Positions 1 to 8,856 of a stretch of 64,000 nucleotides of DNA are shown here, in pieces (position 1 is the stretch's first letter; the number at the start of each line of letters is the position of its first letter). The stretch spans positions 1 through 64,000 of the forward strand of contig JAVBNU010000014.1 in assembly GCA_031551265.1 (NCBI GenBank). The letters are read 5' to 3'. The position numbers were made by a program, and so were the translations under genes. The stretch is from JAVBNU01 sp031551265 (GTDB lineage Bacteria; Cyanobacteriota; Vampirovibrionia; Gastranaerophilales; Gastranaerophilaceae). The notes under the pieces were generated by a model, which saw only the letters and a list, made by a program, of their open reading frames with translations, searched no databases and was not told where the DNA came from.

Positions 1-75
1 GGCACGGTCGCAGCCGTAGAGAGTGGTTCAAGGCTGGCTGTAGGCAAGAGTTTAGTGCCTGAAAAAGTACCTGAA

Positions 76-115
76 TGTCATTGCGAGCGACCGGCAGGAG
101 CGTGGCAATCCAGAA
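76..115. repeat. dispersed imperfect palindrome, family A
   Basis: This element begins TGTCATTGCGAG and ends GGCAATCCAG. Its ends pair as ATTGC (80-84) with GCAAT (105-109). The same element recurs at 25279-25320 and in altered form at 25385-25486. It lies in frame with the open reading frame that runs into the gene at 181, so if translated it would add a CHCERPAGAWQS-like peptide. I read it as an intergenic repeat, not coding sequence. Confidence 0.75.
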
Positions 116-180
116 ACTTCTTTTCGGTACAAGACTTTTCGAAAGATGCCGGCAGGAATCAAAACAATTCAACATATTTT

Positions 181-1275
181 ATGGGCCTACCTGAGCTTGT
201 AAAGCCTGAGGAAAAGAAAAAACACTATATAACCGCTAAAAATGTCGCGATTTTCTGCGCGGCGAGTGTGCTTGGCGGTTTCGCGCTGCTAGCCGGAAAA
301 AAACAGATACTAAAAACCGACTTTGGCAAAAACATCCTAAAATACCGTAATGATTTCATCGACAAATACTTTAAAGTACCGTTGGAAGTTGGTGAAGACG
401 ATATGAATAACTTCACTCAAAAGATAAGAAAGACAGATTTTAAAAACCTGGCACAACGTTATAGTGATATTGTAATTGAAAATAAAGATGATATTTTAAA
501 CAATGGCATTTATAGCTTTAACAAGCTTGATAAACTTGTTAAAATTCCATTTACAAAAATAGAAGTACCCCTGATTGAAGTCGTAAAGACTGCCTTAGTT
601 CCATTTAAATTAATTAAGGACTTGGCTTTGATACCATATAAATTTGTTTCAAGCATTGTATTAGCTGCTGCCAAAGTAAGCAAAACAGAAGCAGGTGCTA
701 AAATCACAAAATTCATCGAAGGCAGCAAAAAACCGTCTGATGACTTAGCAATGTTGTCAACAGCATATCAAAACTACCAGCGTAAAGGTAAAAATCTGAA
801 CGATATAGAGTTCAAAAAATATATGGAAAATACTATCAGGGCAGCTTTTAATAAATCTAATTCAGGTTTGGACAACTCAAAACTCGGCAGAATGACAAAA
901 GACTTAGTGTCAATGGTAACACTGTATTTCGTGGTGTTAGACGATTATATCTTATCTCTGAAACAGACAAAAAATCAAGAAACGGCCGCGCAAAAAGGGC
1001 GCGAAAGATTTGTACAAAATATCATGAGAATGGCTGTACAGTTGAGTTTAATGGACGTATTCAACGATATATTCAGAATCCAATACAATAATTCACTCGC
1101 AGGTGCGCTACACATAGCTTTTTGGAACACAATTGCCACCGATATAGTTACGCGTAAACTTGTCGGCAAGACGATAACGCCGATGTCAAAAGAGAAACAA
1201 GAAGCCCACGCAAAGAAAGCTGAAAACGGCATCGCCGGGAAATATCACGAATTCATAAAGAAACTTGCAATATAG
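181..1275 (+). CDS. unknown protein with one hydrophobic segment near the N-terminus
   Basis: Unrecognised protein of 364 residues when started at the ATG at 181. A hydrophobic stretch follows early (about residues 20-38, AIFCAASVLGGFALLAG), with a Lys-rich, helix-rich remainder; more weakly hydrophobic segments lie around residues 130-170. This suggests a membrane-anchored protein with a soluble domain. The frame stays open to the left window edge, but the upstream part consists of a palindromic repeat and gives a Cys/Arg-rich peptide typical of translated repeats, so I prefer the internal ATG. There is no clear Shine-Dalgarno before 181, so an earlier start outside the window cannot be excluded. 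No catalytic motif was seen. It ends 48 bases before the next gene on the same strand. Confidence 0.6.
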   Translation: MGLPELVKPEEKKKHYITAKNVAIFCAASVLGGFALLAGKKQILKTDFGKNILKYRNDFIDKYFKVPLEVGEDDMNNFTQKIRKTDFKNLAQRYSDIVIENKDDILNNGIYSFNKLDKLVKIPFTKIEVPLIEVVKTALVPFKLIKDLALIPYKFVSSIVLAAAKVSKTEAGAKITKFIEGSKKPSDDLAMLSTAYQNYQRKGKNLNDIEFKKYMENTIRAAFNKSNSGLDNSKLGRMTKDLVSMVTLYFVVLDDYILSLKQTKNQETAAQKGRERFVQNIMRMAVQLSLMDVFNDIFRIQYNNSLAGALHIAFWNTIATDIVTRKLVGKTITPMSKEKQEAHAKKAENGIAGKYHEFIKKLAI

Positions 1276-1323
1276 TACAGTTTCTGATTTAATAATTAAA
1301 CGGATTTATTGAGGAAATGGGAC

Positions 1324-1758
1324 ATGAAAGTATCGGGAATTCAGGTAAAAGCCTGCAACTCTGTCAACTTTGGCACTATTAGCGAAGTAGATAAAAAGCG
1401 TTCAGTTCATGAAGGTTTTAAAGAAAAAGAGCTTGAACAAGCCGAAGAAAAAAATATGCCTCATTTTGATCTATACTATACTACTAATGGTTACTTAAAA
1501 TCTCGAAAAAATGCACTCGAATTAACTAATAGAAGCGCGGTGAGCAGATATAATGCACTCAAAGAAGGTGGGTTCTTCGATGAAATAATAACACCTGATG
1601 ATTTGCAGGATACGCTTTATTGGTTAAGGTGTATTGAAGATGATGAACTAGGCATATTACTACCTCAATCATCAGTCGCTAATATAGACTTTGACATTGA
1701 CGCTGATGCAAAAATCCCATCTGACGACAAACTTTGGCGACTTGATTATGATGTGTAG
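1324..1758 (+). CDS. unknown protein, intact copy of a tandem pair
   Basis: Unrecognised protein of 144 residues. The start at 1324 is chosen because GAGG at 1311-1314 sits at good spacing; an upstream TTG lacks support. The first 20 residues (MKVSGIQV..NSVNFGTISE) form a leader that recurs in other unknown proteins of this window. After a charged linker comes a compact domain beginning MPHFDLYYTT and ending in the very acidic stretch IDFDIDADAKIPSDDKLW. The following gene is a paralogue whose last 40 codons are almost identical even at DNA level, so the pair arose by recent tandem duplication or is kept similar by gene conversion. Function unknown; probably a small soluble protein. Confidence 0.7.
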   Translation: MKVSGIQVKACNSVNFGTISEVDKKRSVHEGFKEKELEQAEEKNMPHFDLYYTTNGYLKSRKNALELTNRSAVSRYNALKEGGFFDEIITPDDLQDTLYWLRCIEDDELGILLPQSSVANIDFDIDADAKIPSDDKLWRLDYDV

Positions 1759-1771
1759 TGAGGTTTAGACT

Positions 1772-2193
1772 ATGAGGATATCGGGGATTGGCAGTTATAA
1801 CTGTGTTAGTTTTGGCACTATAAGTGAAGCTGATAAGATACAGGCCGTCAAAAAAAATTTGACATAAAAGAAGTTGAGCAGGCGCAAAGTATGCCGCATT
1901 TTCACTTTTACTTTACCACTGAAGGAGATTTTAAGCACAAGAAAAATGGATTGGAGTTGACAAATAGAAGTGCTATAAGCCAATATGAGGCTCTTGTCGC
2001 TAATGATTGTTTTAATGAAACAATAACAAGAGAGGATTTTCGTCACACATTATATTGGTTGCAATGTATTGAAGATGATGAATTAGGCATATTACTACCT
2101 CAATCATCAGCCACTGATATAGATTTTGACATTGACGCTGATGCTAAAATCCCATCTGACGACAAACTTTGGCGACTTGATTATGATGTGTAA
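1772..2193 (+). pseudogene. frameshifted tandem paralogue of the gene at 1324
   Basis: The ATG at 1772 gives MRISGIGS..CVSFGTISEADK, matching the start of the preceding gene, but reading stops at a TAA at 1865. The rest continues in another frame (KEVEQAQSMPHFHFYF..., ATG at 1891) to a stop at 2191-2193, again matching the neighbour to its end. The frame is lost at a run of exactly eight A (from 1850); nine A would restore one continuous protein of about 140 residues. It may be a simple pseudogene, an internal-start gene, or a site of polymerase slippage. The C-terminal 40 codons remain clean and nearly identical to the neighbour, so decay is recent or constraint remains. Confidence 0.7.
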
Positions 2194-2203
2194 AATTTGA
2201 CAT

Positions 2204-2229
2204 AAAAAAACGCCTGATCGGCGTTTTTA
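2204..2229. terminator. bidirectional intrinsic terminator
   Basis: AACGCC (2209-2214) pairs with GGCGTT (2219-2224) around a short loop. It is flanked by A and T runs on either side, so it can work in both directions: for the pair of paralogues on the plus strand and the tRNA-Glu on the minus strand. Confidence 0.85.
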
Positions 2230-2232
2230 AAA

Positions 2233-2308
2233 TGGTACCCCCAAGGGAATTCGAATCCCTGCCGCCTCCGTGAAAGGGAGGTGTCCTAGGCCACTAGACG
2301 ATGGGGGC
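2233..2308 (-). tRNA. tRNA-Glu (TTC)
   Basis: The minus strand folds as a full cloverleaf of 76 nt. The acceptor is GCCCCCA paired with TGGGGGT, followed by an encoded ACCA tail. The anticodon arm is CCTCC-CTTTCAC-GGAGG, giving anticodon TTC (complement of 2272-2274). The T arm has the GGTTCGAATCC-type core (here GATTCGAATTC). The 3' CCA is genomically encoded (2233-2235). It stands alone and shares the terminator at 2204-2229. Confidence 0.96.
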
Positions 2309-2429
2309 TTAGTGATTTCAAATATAACCGAAGCATATTTGCTTGTCAAACATTTTCTTGCTTGAATATTTTCTTGTTTTTATTTGGAATTTATTTAAAA
2401 AATACATCAAAAAATGCACATGATTGTTC

Positions 2430-2457
2430 TTGCTTTTATCTTTTTTTGTACGATAAT
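2430..2457 (+). promoter_or_regulatory. possible promoter of the hydrogenase operon
   Basis: TTGCTT (2430-2435) and GATAAT (2452-2457) are separated by 16 bases and lie about 80 bases upstream of the first hydrogenase gene. This is a reasonable sigma-70-type match in a very AT-rich stretch, so chance is possible. Confidence 0.35.
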
Positions 2458-2535
2458 TTTGTTAGAAGAGTTTATCTTTTTATTCCGTTGTCGGAAATTT
2501 TTTAGCTTGTTTATAAAACCAAAAAGGAGACAGTA

Positions 2536-3030
2536 ATGACTGCAACGACAGAGAATAAGATTGATTACGCACAGGTTGATGCGATAATTCAACAGTATGG
2601 TGCGAAGAAAGCGAATCTTATTGCTATTTTACAAAAAATACAGGAAGTATTCAGATATTTACCGATGGATGTAATGACTTATATCGGCACAAAGATTGAG
2701 GGCTTATCACCTGCGACTGTGTATGGTGTGGCTACGTTTTACGCTCAATTTTCGCTTGAACCAAAGGGCAAGTATGAAGTAAAAGTGTGTGACGGTACGG
2801 CATGTCACGTGCGTGGTTCAATGCCTGTGTTAAACATTTTAAGAACTTTATTAAATTTAAAAGAAGGCCAGCTCACTACGGAGGACGGTCTTTTTTCTTT
2901 AGAAACGGTTAGTTGTCTTGGTGCATGCGGGCTTGCTCCTGTTGTGGTAATTAATGAAAAAGTTTACCCTCAAATGACATCGGATGCTATGAAAATCGTT
3001 ATCCAAACGATTATGAAAGAGGAGGCGTAA
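2536..3030 (+). CDS. hydC: [FeFe] hydrogenase gamma subunit, NuoE-like
   Basis: Thioredoxin-like [2Fe-2S] subunit of 164 residues of a multimeric [FeFe] hydrogenase, homologous to complex I NuoE. An N-terminal helical bundle (about 1-75) is followed by the cluster fold with ligands Cys85, Cys90, Cys127 and Cys131 (CDGTAC and CLGAC motifs). AGGAG lies just before the ATG. It is the first gene of a three-gene operon and ends one base before the next start. In this family the subunit passes electrons between the flavin-containing beta subunit and the iron-sulfur chain. Length is normal. Cytoplasmic. The name follows HydABC/HndA usage; identification rests on motif and context. Confidence 0.93.
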   Translation: MTATTENKIDYAQVDAIIQQYGAKKANLIAILQKIQEVFRYLPMDVMTYIGTKIEGLSPATVYGVATFYAQFSLEPKGKYEVKVCDGTACHVRGSMPVLNILRTLLNLKEGQLTTEDGLFSLETVSCLGACGLAPVVVINEKVYPQMTSDAMKIVIQTIMKEEA

Positions 3031-3031
3031 A

Positions 3032-4882
3032 ATGGCTGCAGTAGATATGGAAAAACAACGCGAGTTGGCATTAGAGCATATTAAAGCACAGGGATTACGT
3101 GTTCTTGTTTGTGCGGGGACAGGTTGTGTGGCTAACGGCTCTATGAAAGTTATAGATAAGTTTAAAGAATTAGGCGCTGATGTGTCAATGCTTACCGATT
3201 ACGATAAAATGACTATCGTGCCGACAGGGTGCCATGGTTTTTGTGAGCAGGGTGTTTTGGTTATCATTCCTGACAAACACGTTACTTATGTCAAAGTAAA
3301 AGAGGGTGATGTTGAGGAAATTTTCGAAAGCCACATAAAAGACAATACACCTGTTGAGAGATTGTTATATACAGACCCTCACACTAATGAGCACGTGCAC
3401 AAAAACGAGGAAATCAACTTCTACGCGAAACAAAAACGTGCTGCATTAGCAAATTGCGGCCATATTGACGCGGAAAGTCTTGAGGAAGCGATTGCTGTGG
3501 ATGGTTATGCTGCATTGGCTAAAGTTTTAAAAGAAGGCAACCCTGATGCGGTTGTTAATGAAATCAGTAAATCAGGCTTAAGAGGCCGTGGCGGCGGTGG
3601 ATTCCCTACCGGGCGCAAATGGGCTTTAACTGCGGCTAACAAAGGCGGCAAGTCTTACGTTGTTTGTAACGGTGACGAAGGTGACCCGGGCGCATTCATG
3701 GACAGAAGTATTATGGAAGGTGACCCTCATAAACTTCTTGAAGGTATGGCGATTTCAGCTTATGCAATTGGTGCTGATGAAGGCTATATATATGTGCGTG
3801 CTGAGTATCCGTTAGCGATTGCACGTTTGAGAAAAGCCATTAAAGACGCTGAAGATAAAAACTTCTTAGGCAAAAATATAATGGGTACTGATTTTAGTTT
3901 CGACTTACATATTAAAGAGGGCGCGGGTGCGTTTGTATGTGGTGAAGAGACTGCTCTTATCGCCTCAATCGAAGGTGAGCGCGGTATGCCAAGACCTAAA
4001 CCACCATTCCCTGCAAACAAAGGTTTGTTTGGACGTCCTACTTTGATTAACAACGTTGAGACTCTTGCTAACGTACCTGTAATCATATTAAAAGGCGCTG
4101 ACTGGTTCAGTTCTTTAGGTACTGAAACTTCAAAAGGTACAAAAACTTTCGCTTTAACCGGCGAGGTTAATAATACAGGCTTAATCGAAGTCCCAATGGG
4201 TACGACATTGCGCGATATCGTTTTTGATATTGGTGGTGGTATCCGTGGTGGTAAAAAATTCAAAGCAGTTCAGATTGGCGGTCCATCAGGCGGCTGTTTG
4301 ACAGAGGAACATCTCGATTTGCAGATGGATTACGATAACCTGTTAAAGGCAGGGGCGATGGTTGGCTCTGGCGGCTTGGTTGTTATGAATGAAGATACTT
4401 GTATCGTTGAAGTTGCAAGATTCTTTATGAATTTTACTCAAAACGAGAGCTGCGGCAAATGCGTACCTTGTCGTGAAGGTACAAAAAACATGTTGAAAAT
4501 TCTTACCAAAATCGTTAACGGTCAAGGTGAGATGAAAGATTTGGATTTAATCGAAGAGCTGGCTATAGCAGTAAAAGACGGTTCGCTTTGCGGTTTGGGT
4601 AAAACAGCTCCTAATCCTGTACTTTCGACATTGAAATATTTTAGAGATGAATATGTTGCTCATATTAAGGATAAAAAGTGTCCGGCAGGCGTATGTACCG
4701 CGTTGAAAACTATTAAAATTGTGCCTGAAGCATGCAAAGGTTGCACGAAATGTACTCGTGTATGTCCAACCAATGCAATTTCAGGTACGGTTAAAGAACC
4801 GCATGTTATTGATCAGTCAAAATGTATCAAATGCGGTGCTTGTCTGGACACATGCCCGTTCAAAGCAATTATAGTAGAGTAA
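3032..4882 (+). CDS. hydB: [FeFe] hydrogenase beta subunit, NuoF-like NADH/FMN subunit
   Basis: Flavoprotein subunit of 616 residues. Domains in order: a thioredoxin-like [2Fe-2S] domain (Cys27, Cys32, Cys67, Cys71); a NuoF core with the glycine-rich GLRGRGGGGFPTG NADH/FMN loop at about 182-194; a [4Fe-4S] site with Cys474, Cys477, Cys480 and Cys520; and a C-terminal two-cluster ferredoxin domain starting at Cys568 (CKGCTKCTRVCP, CIKCGACLDTCP). This is the layout of HydB/HndC in NAD(P)-dependent and electron-bifurcating hydrogenases. It oxidises or reduces NAD(H) while exchanging electrons with ferredoxin and the HydA subunit. Whether the complex bifurcates cannot be read from sequence alone. 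Spacing of one base to the upstream gene indicates a single transcript. Confidence 0.95.
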   Translation: MAAVDMEKQRELALEHIKAQGLRVLVCAGTGCVANGSMKVIDKFKELGADVSMLTDYDKMTIVPTGCHGFCEQGVLVIIPDKHVTYVKVKEGDVEEIFESHIKDNTPVERLLYTDPHTNEHVHKNEEINFYAKQKRAALANCGHIDAESLEEAIAVDGYAALAKVLKEGNPDAVVNEISKSGLRGRGGGGFPTGRKWALTAANKGGKSYVVCNGDEGDPGAFMDRSIMEGDPHKLLEGMAISAYAIGADEGYIYVRAEYPLAIARLRKAIKDAEDKNFLGKNIMGTDFSFDLHIKEGAGAFVCGEETALIASIEGERGMPRPKPPFPANKGLFGRPTLINNVETLANVPVIILKGADWFSSLGTETSKGTKTFALTGEVNNTGLIEVPMGTTLRDIVFDIGGGIRGGKKFKAVQIGGPSGGCLTEEHLDLQMDYDNLLKAGAMVGSGGLVVMNEDTCIVEVARFFMNFTQNESCGKCVPCREGTKNMLKILTKIVNGQGEMKDLDLIEELAIAVKDGSLCGLGKTAPNPVLSTLKYFRDEYVAHIKDKKCPAGVCTALKTIKIVPEACKGCTKCTRVCPTNAISGTVKEPHVIDQSKCIKCGACLDTCPFKAIIVE

Positions 4883-4900
4883 AAATAAGGAATTATGCAA

Positions 4901-6658
4901 ATGGCAGATGATAAAAAAACATTATTTATTGACGGTAAAGAAGTTGAATTTACTGATGAGCCGAATATTTTAGAAATTATTAGGAAAGCCGGCATGAACG
5001 TACCTACTTTCTGCTATCGCCCTGACTTAACACAGTTTGGCGCTTGCAGAATGTGCGTTGTTGAAATTGAAGGTCGCGGTATACAATCTTCGTGTACAAT
5101 GCCGCCTGAGCCGGGTTTGAAAATACATTTTAATACTGAAAACACGAGACGTATAAGAAAAACTGTTTTGGAATTGTTGCTTGCAAGCCATGACAGAGAA
5201 TGTACGACTTGTGAAAGATCAGGTACTTGTGAATTACAACAATATTCGGAAGAGTATGGCGTTAGAGATATTCGCTATCCATCTGAAAAATTGGGCGCTG
5301 AGATAGATGAATTCAACCCATCTATCGTGCGTGATCCTAATAAATGTATTTTGTGCGGTGCATGTGTTCGTGCTTGCAGCGAATATCAAGGTCACTCGGT
5401 TTTGGGCTTTGCAAACAGAGGGTCTAAAACTCTCGTTCAACCATTGGCCGGTAAAGGCTTAGGCGAAGTTGACTGTATATATTGTGGTCAATGTGCTGCG
5501 GTTTGCCCTACGGGCGCGCTTTCAATCAGAACGGCTCGTGAGCAGCTTTGGGATGAGATAGTTAATCCTAACAAAAAAGTTGTTGCTCAATTCGCACCAT
5601 CTGTGCGTGTTGCAATCGGTGAGATGTTCGGACTTGAGCCTGGTGAAAACACCTCTAAATTAATCGTTGCTGCATTAAAGGCTATGGGTTTTGACTTAGT
5701 ATTCGATACCAATTTCTCGGCTGACTTGACGATTACGGAGGAAGCGACGGAGCTATTGAGTAGAGTAACTAACGGTGGTGTGTTGCCGATGTTTACGTCT
5801 TGTTGTCCTGCGTGGGTAAGATATATTGAGACGACACATCCTGACTTGATACCGCATCTATCGTCTTGTCGTTCGCCACAAGGCATGATGGGCGCCATTA
5901 TTAAGGAAATTCTACCTCAAGTTTACGCTGACCAAGGATTCACCAAAGACAATATCGTAAGTGTTTCGATAATGCCATGTACCGCCAAAAAGTCTGAGGC
6001 GTTGCGAATCCAGTTCGTAAAAGATGGCAAACATGAGATTGATTATGTTATAACAACTCAGGAACTCGGTAAAATGATTAAAACATCAGGTATTGACTTC
6101 AAGGCGTTGCAGCCTATGGAGCCGGATTCACCGTTTGGTCAATTCTCAGGTGCAGGTACAATATTCGGTGCTTCAGGCGGTGTTGCAGAGGCGGCGTTAA
6201 GAACCGCTTATGAATATGCGACAGGTAAAACGCTTGAAAATGTTGATATCAAAACTGCACGCGGCTTGAATAGAGAAAAAATCGTTGAAGTTGATATTAA
6301 TGGCACAAAAGTTGTTACTAAAATCGTTAATACGATAAGAGAAGCTGAAAAAGCTATCCAGCAAGTCAAAAAAGGCACTGCTGATTTCCACTTCCTTGAA
6401 GTTATGGCGTGTCCCGGAGGCTGTATTAACGGCGGCGGCCAGCCACTTAGTTTCAATGATTCAAAAATCAAATATAAGAGAGCTGAAGGGCTTTATCATG
6501 ATGATACTCAGTGTGTTTATCGTAAATCTCACGAAAATCCTGATATTATTAAACTCTATAATGATTATCTTGAAAAACCTAACTCGCATAAGGCACATGA
6601 ATTTTTACACACTTCTTATGCGGACCAGTTCAAAGATTCTTATAAAGACTTAAAATAA
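4901..6658 (+). CDS. hydA: [FeFe] hydrogenase catalytic subunit
   Basis: Catalytic subunit of 585 residues that reduces protons or oxidises H2 at the H-cluster. An N-terminal plant-type [2Fe-2S] domain (Cys38, Cys49, Cys52, Cys65) is followed by the His/Cys3 [4Fe-4S] site (HDRECTTC..C), two [4Fe-4S] ferredoxin motifs (CILCGACVRAC, CIYCGQCAAVC) and the H-cluster domain. The three H-cluster signatures are present: TSCCPAW (Cys301-302), PCTAKKSE (Cys360) and MACPGGC (Cys504, Cys508). A small C-terminal HydA-type tail is also present. The ATG at 4901 is preferred over 4895 because AAGGA at 4887-4891 then has nine-base spacing. The maturases HydE/F/G are not in this window. The operon closes with the terminator at 6701. 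Confidence 0.97.
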   Translation: MADDKKTLFIDGKEVEFTDEPNILEIIRKAGMNVPTFCYRPDLTQFGACRMCVVEIEGRGIQSSCTMPPEPGLKIHFNTENTRRIRKTVLELLLASHDRECTTCERSGTCELQQYSEEYGVRDIRYPSEKLGAEIDEFNPSIVRDPNKCILCGACVRACSEYQGHSVLGFANRGSKTLVQPLAGKGLGEVDCIYCGQCAAVCPTGALSIRTAREQLWDEIVNPNKKVVAQFAPSVRVAIGEMFGLEPGENTSKLIVAALKAMGFDLVFDTNFSADLTITEEATELLSRVTNGGVLPMFTSCCPAWVRYIETTHPDLIPHLSSCRSPQGMMGAIIKEILPQVYADQGFTKDNIVSVSIMPCTAKKSEALRIQFVKDGKHEIDYVITTQELGKMIKTSGIDFKALQPMEPDSPFGQFSGAGTIFGASGGVAEAALRTAYEYATGKTLENVDIKTARGLNREKIVEVDINGTKVVTKIVNTIREAEKAIQQVKKGTADFHFLEVMACPGGCINGGGQPLSFNDSKIKYKRAEGLYHDDTQCVYRKSHENPDIIKLYNDYLEKPNSHKAHEFLHTSYADQFKDSYKDLK

Positions 6659-6700
6659 ACACTAACCAATTAAACTAAATCCAACTAAATTTTTTTCATC

Positions 6701-6732
6701 CTGCCTTTCTATGAGGGGCAGTTTTTCTTTTT
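6701..6732 (+). terminator. intrinsic terminator of the hydrogenase operon
   Basis: CTGCC (6701-6705) pairs with GGCAG (6717-6721), followed by a T-rich tract TTTTTCTTTTTT. Confidence 0.85.
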
Positions 6733-6828
6733 TGTATTAACATATATTAATACTTATTTTGTAAAAACCGCAATTTCGTTTATGTTTTGGTTTTAATATC
6801 TATATAAGGTTAATTTAGTAGGTAAAAT

Positions 6829-8691
6829 ATGTCGTTAGGTGTAGAGCCTTTTCAAAAATTTAGTGTAGCAACTCAGCCACTTATTAAATCGACTGAACAA
6901 CCTGTCATGCCGGTTGCTCAGCAATTTCAGCCTGAATTACAGCAACCCTTGCAAGAACCTGCTGCCGAAACAGGCATGTCAACACGTACAAAGGTTTTGA
7001 TTGGTGCGGGGATAGTTGCATTAGCTGCGGGTGGTATTTATATAGCGACAAGAGGCAGATCCGGCAGTAAAGGAGCAGGTAATGCTGTCAAGCAAGGCCA
7101 AGAAGCTCTTGGACATGCTGCTGAGGAAGTCGGCAATGCGGGTAAAAAAAGTAAACAAGCTGCTGAAGAACTCCTCAACGGCTCAAAATCTATACCGGAT
7201 AAGCAACCTCCAATCAGCACTCAAGGTGTTAACGAGGCAGCTGAAGCCGCCGCAAGTAAAGCCATACCTGTGAATGTATCAGGTTTGATAGAAAGTTCAA
7301 AAGGCAGGTTGATTGCGAAGATTAATGATGCAGGTTCTGTGGAAGCTAATCTTGCCAATTGGCAGAAGCAATTTAGCGGCGAGTCTGCATATAAGCTGAA
7401 GCCCCATCAATATGCTCCCGATGATTTACCTGAATGCTATGTTATGACAAGAAGCCATTATGATGATTATCGCGGATTTATTTTAGAAAAAGGGGCTCTT
7501 TATACCGCAAATCAAAATGTACATAAAATGTTAATACCAAATGAGCAGGTGTTCAGTGTATTTGGTTCAGGAATGCTCCATGTCGGCGAAAGTGTTGATG
7601 GTAAAAAAATAGTTCAATTCGCTATACCGACAAATCGTCGAGATACGATGGGAACAGATTTAAGGGATATTATTACTTTGATTTCCCCTACTGATAAATT
7701 AACCCTGCCTCAAAGAGATATTATTAGGGTATTTTTGCATGAAGAAGGCAAGTTTTTTGAACGTGGCTTAGAAACACCTTTATCAAGGTTTGTCGCTGAT
7801 GCTATGCAAAAAGCTGAGCAAGGAGAAGCTCCTTCACTTACGATGAGCTATGATGCGCTAATGTCAGGAATATCAACATGGGCGAAAAGATGTCCAGATT
7901 CACAGAGTGATATATTCGATTTTTTAGCAACTTTAAGACCGGATAACCCTCGAATGATATTTAGGGGGAAACCCGGTACTTATGCCGAAAAAGTTGTGCT
8001 TGAGAATAAAGGAATAGCATTTGCAACAAAATCTTTGCCTGCCTATGATAGTATAACTCAAAAATTACTTGATTCTTGTGAAATTAAGCCTCAAGGTATT
8101 GATGAACTTAGAGAAGCAGTAGCAAAACTCCAACCTTCAGCAATTGCTGAAGATAATACTACAGGAATGGTTTCAATGTTTTCCAATGACGGTGATTATC
8201 TTGTAACAGCTCAGAAAAGACGAGTACATCGTGATGTTGTGACACACGTTTCACCTATGCCTAATAGTGAAGCATTGGTTGTTGAATTGCAATATTTGGC
8301 GAACACCCCTGAAAGTTACAGAGGAGTCTTGGCGCATTGGGATAGTTACACTAAAAATCCTTCGAGCCTTCGTCAAGCAAGTCTTAGATATTTGTCAAAA
8401 TATCTTGAAAAAATTGGTAAAATAGATGAACTGGAAAAAATAGTGAGCAGAGATGTAGAACATTTAGCTAAGCTTGCGAATAAAAACAATGGACTGGATT
8501 ATCTCAATCATATGTTTGAAAAATTGTCCGGGGGCAAATATATTGGTGTTGAAGTTCCTGTACAATTTTCTGAAAAATTTAAAACCAGTATAATTAATTT
8601 ATTAAATGAGCTTAAGAGTAAGCCTGACGCAAATATTGATTTTTGTGATGCGGCAATAAAACAAATGCAGGGATATTTGAAAATGCAATAG
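6829..8691 (+). CDS. unknown membrane-anchored protein
   Basis: Unrecognised protein of 620 residues. A Pro/Gln-rich tail (1-48) precedes one clear transmembrane helix at about 55-75 (KVLIGAGIVALAAGGIYIA), flanked by Lys54 and Arg76. Next is a Lys/Ala/Glu-rich, probably coiled or disordered linker (about 78-150), then a large mostly soluble domain (about 165-620) with no motif I can name. There is no cleavable signal peptide. The architecture, short tail plus one helix plus large domain, fits a bitopic inner-membrane protein. It has its own upstream space after the hydrogenase terminator and ends 165 bases before the RTX-like gene, without a visible terminator. Function unknown. Confidence 0.7.
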   Translation: MSLGVEPFQKFSVATQPLIKSTEQPVMPVAQQFQPELQQPLQEPAAETGMSTRTKVLIGAGIVALAAGGIYIATRGRSGSKGAGNAVKQGQEALGHAAEEVGNAGKKSKQAAEELLNGSKSIPDKQPPISTQGVNEAAEAAASKAIPVNVSGLIESSKGRLIAKINDAGSVEANLANWQKQFSGESAYKLKPHQYAPDDLPECYVMTRSHYDDYRGFILEKGALYTANQNVHKMLIPNEQVFSVFGSGMLHVGESVDGKKIVQFAIPTNRRDTMGTDLRDIITLISPTDKLTLPQRDIIRVFLHEEGKFFERGLETPLSRFVADAMQKAEQGEAPSLTMSYDALMSGISTWAKRCPDSQSDIFDFLATLRPDNPRMIFRGKPGTYAEKVVLENKGIAFATKSLPAYDSITQKLLDSCEIKPQGIDELREAVAKLQPSAIAEDNTTGMVSMFSNDGDYLVTAQKRRVHRDVVTHVSPMPNSEALVVELQYLANTPESYRGVLAHWDSYTKNPSSLRQASLRYLSKYLEKIGKIDELEKIVSRDVEHLAKLANKNNGLDYLNHMFEKLSGGKYIGVEVPVQFSEKFKTSIINLLNELKSKPDANIDFCDAAIKQMQGYLKMQ

Positions 8692-8750
8692 TATCGCAAC
8701 GAGCGCAATTAAGGTGTTACTTTATATTTACGAGGTGTATGTAATTTTTT

Positions 8751-8770
8751 TGTAAACTTTTGTAAATAAA
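8751..8770 (+). promoter_or_regulatory. TGTAAA direct repeat upstream of the RTX-like gene
   Basis: TGTAAACTTTTGTAAATAAA contains TGTAAA twice, ten bases apart (one helical turn), and starts 106 bases before the start codon at 8857. The first 15 bases recur exactly at 11055-11069 before the autotransporter gene. Candidate binding site for a shared regulator; AT-richness makes this tentative. Confidence 0.4.
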
Positions 8771-8856
8771 TTCAAGAGTATATACTCAATTATATCAATT
8801 TTATATAACATAAATACTTTATTATATATATAAAGTAAATTTATGAGGATGAAATT

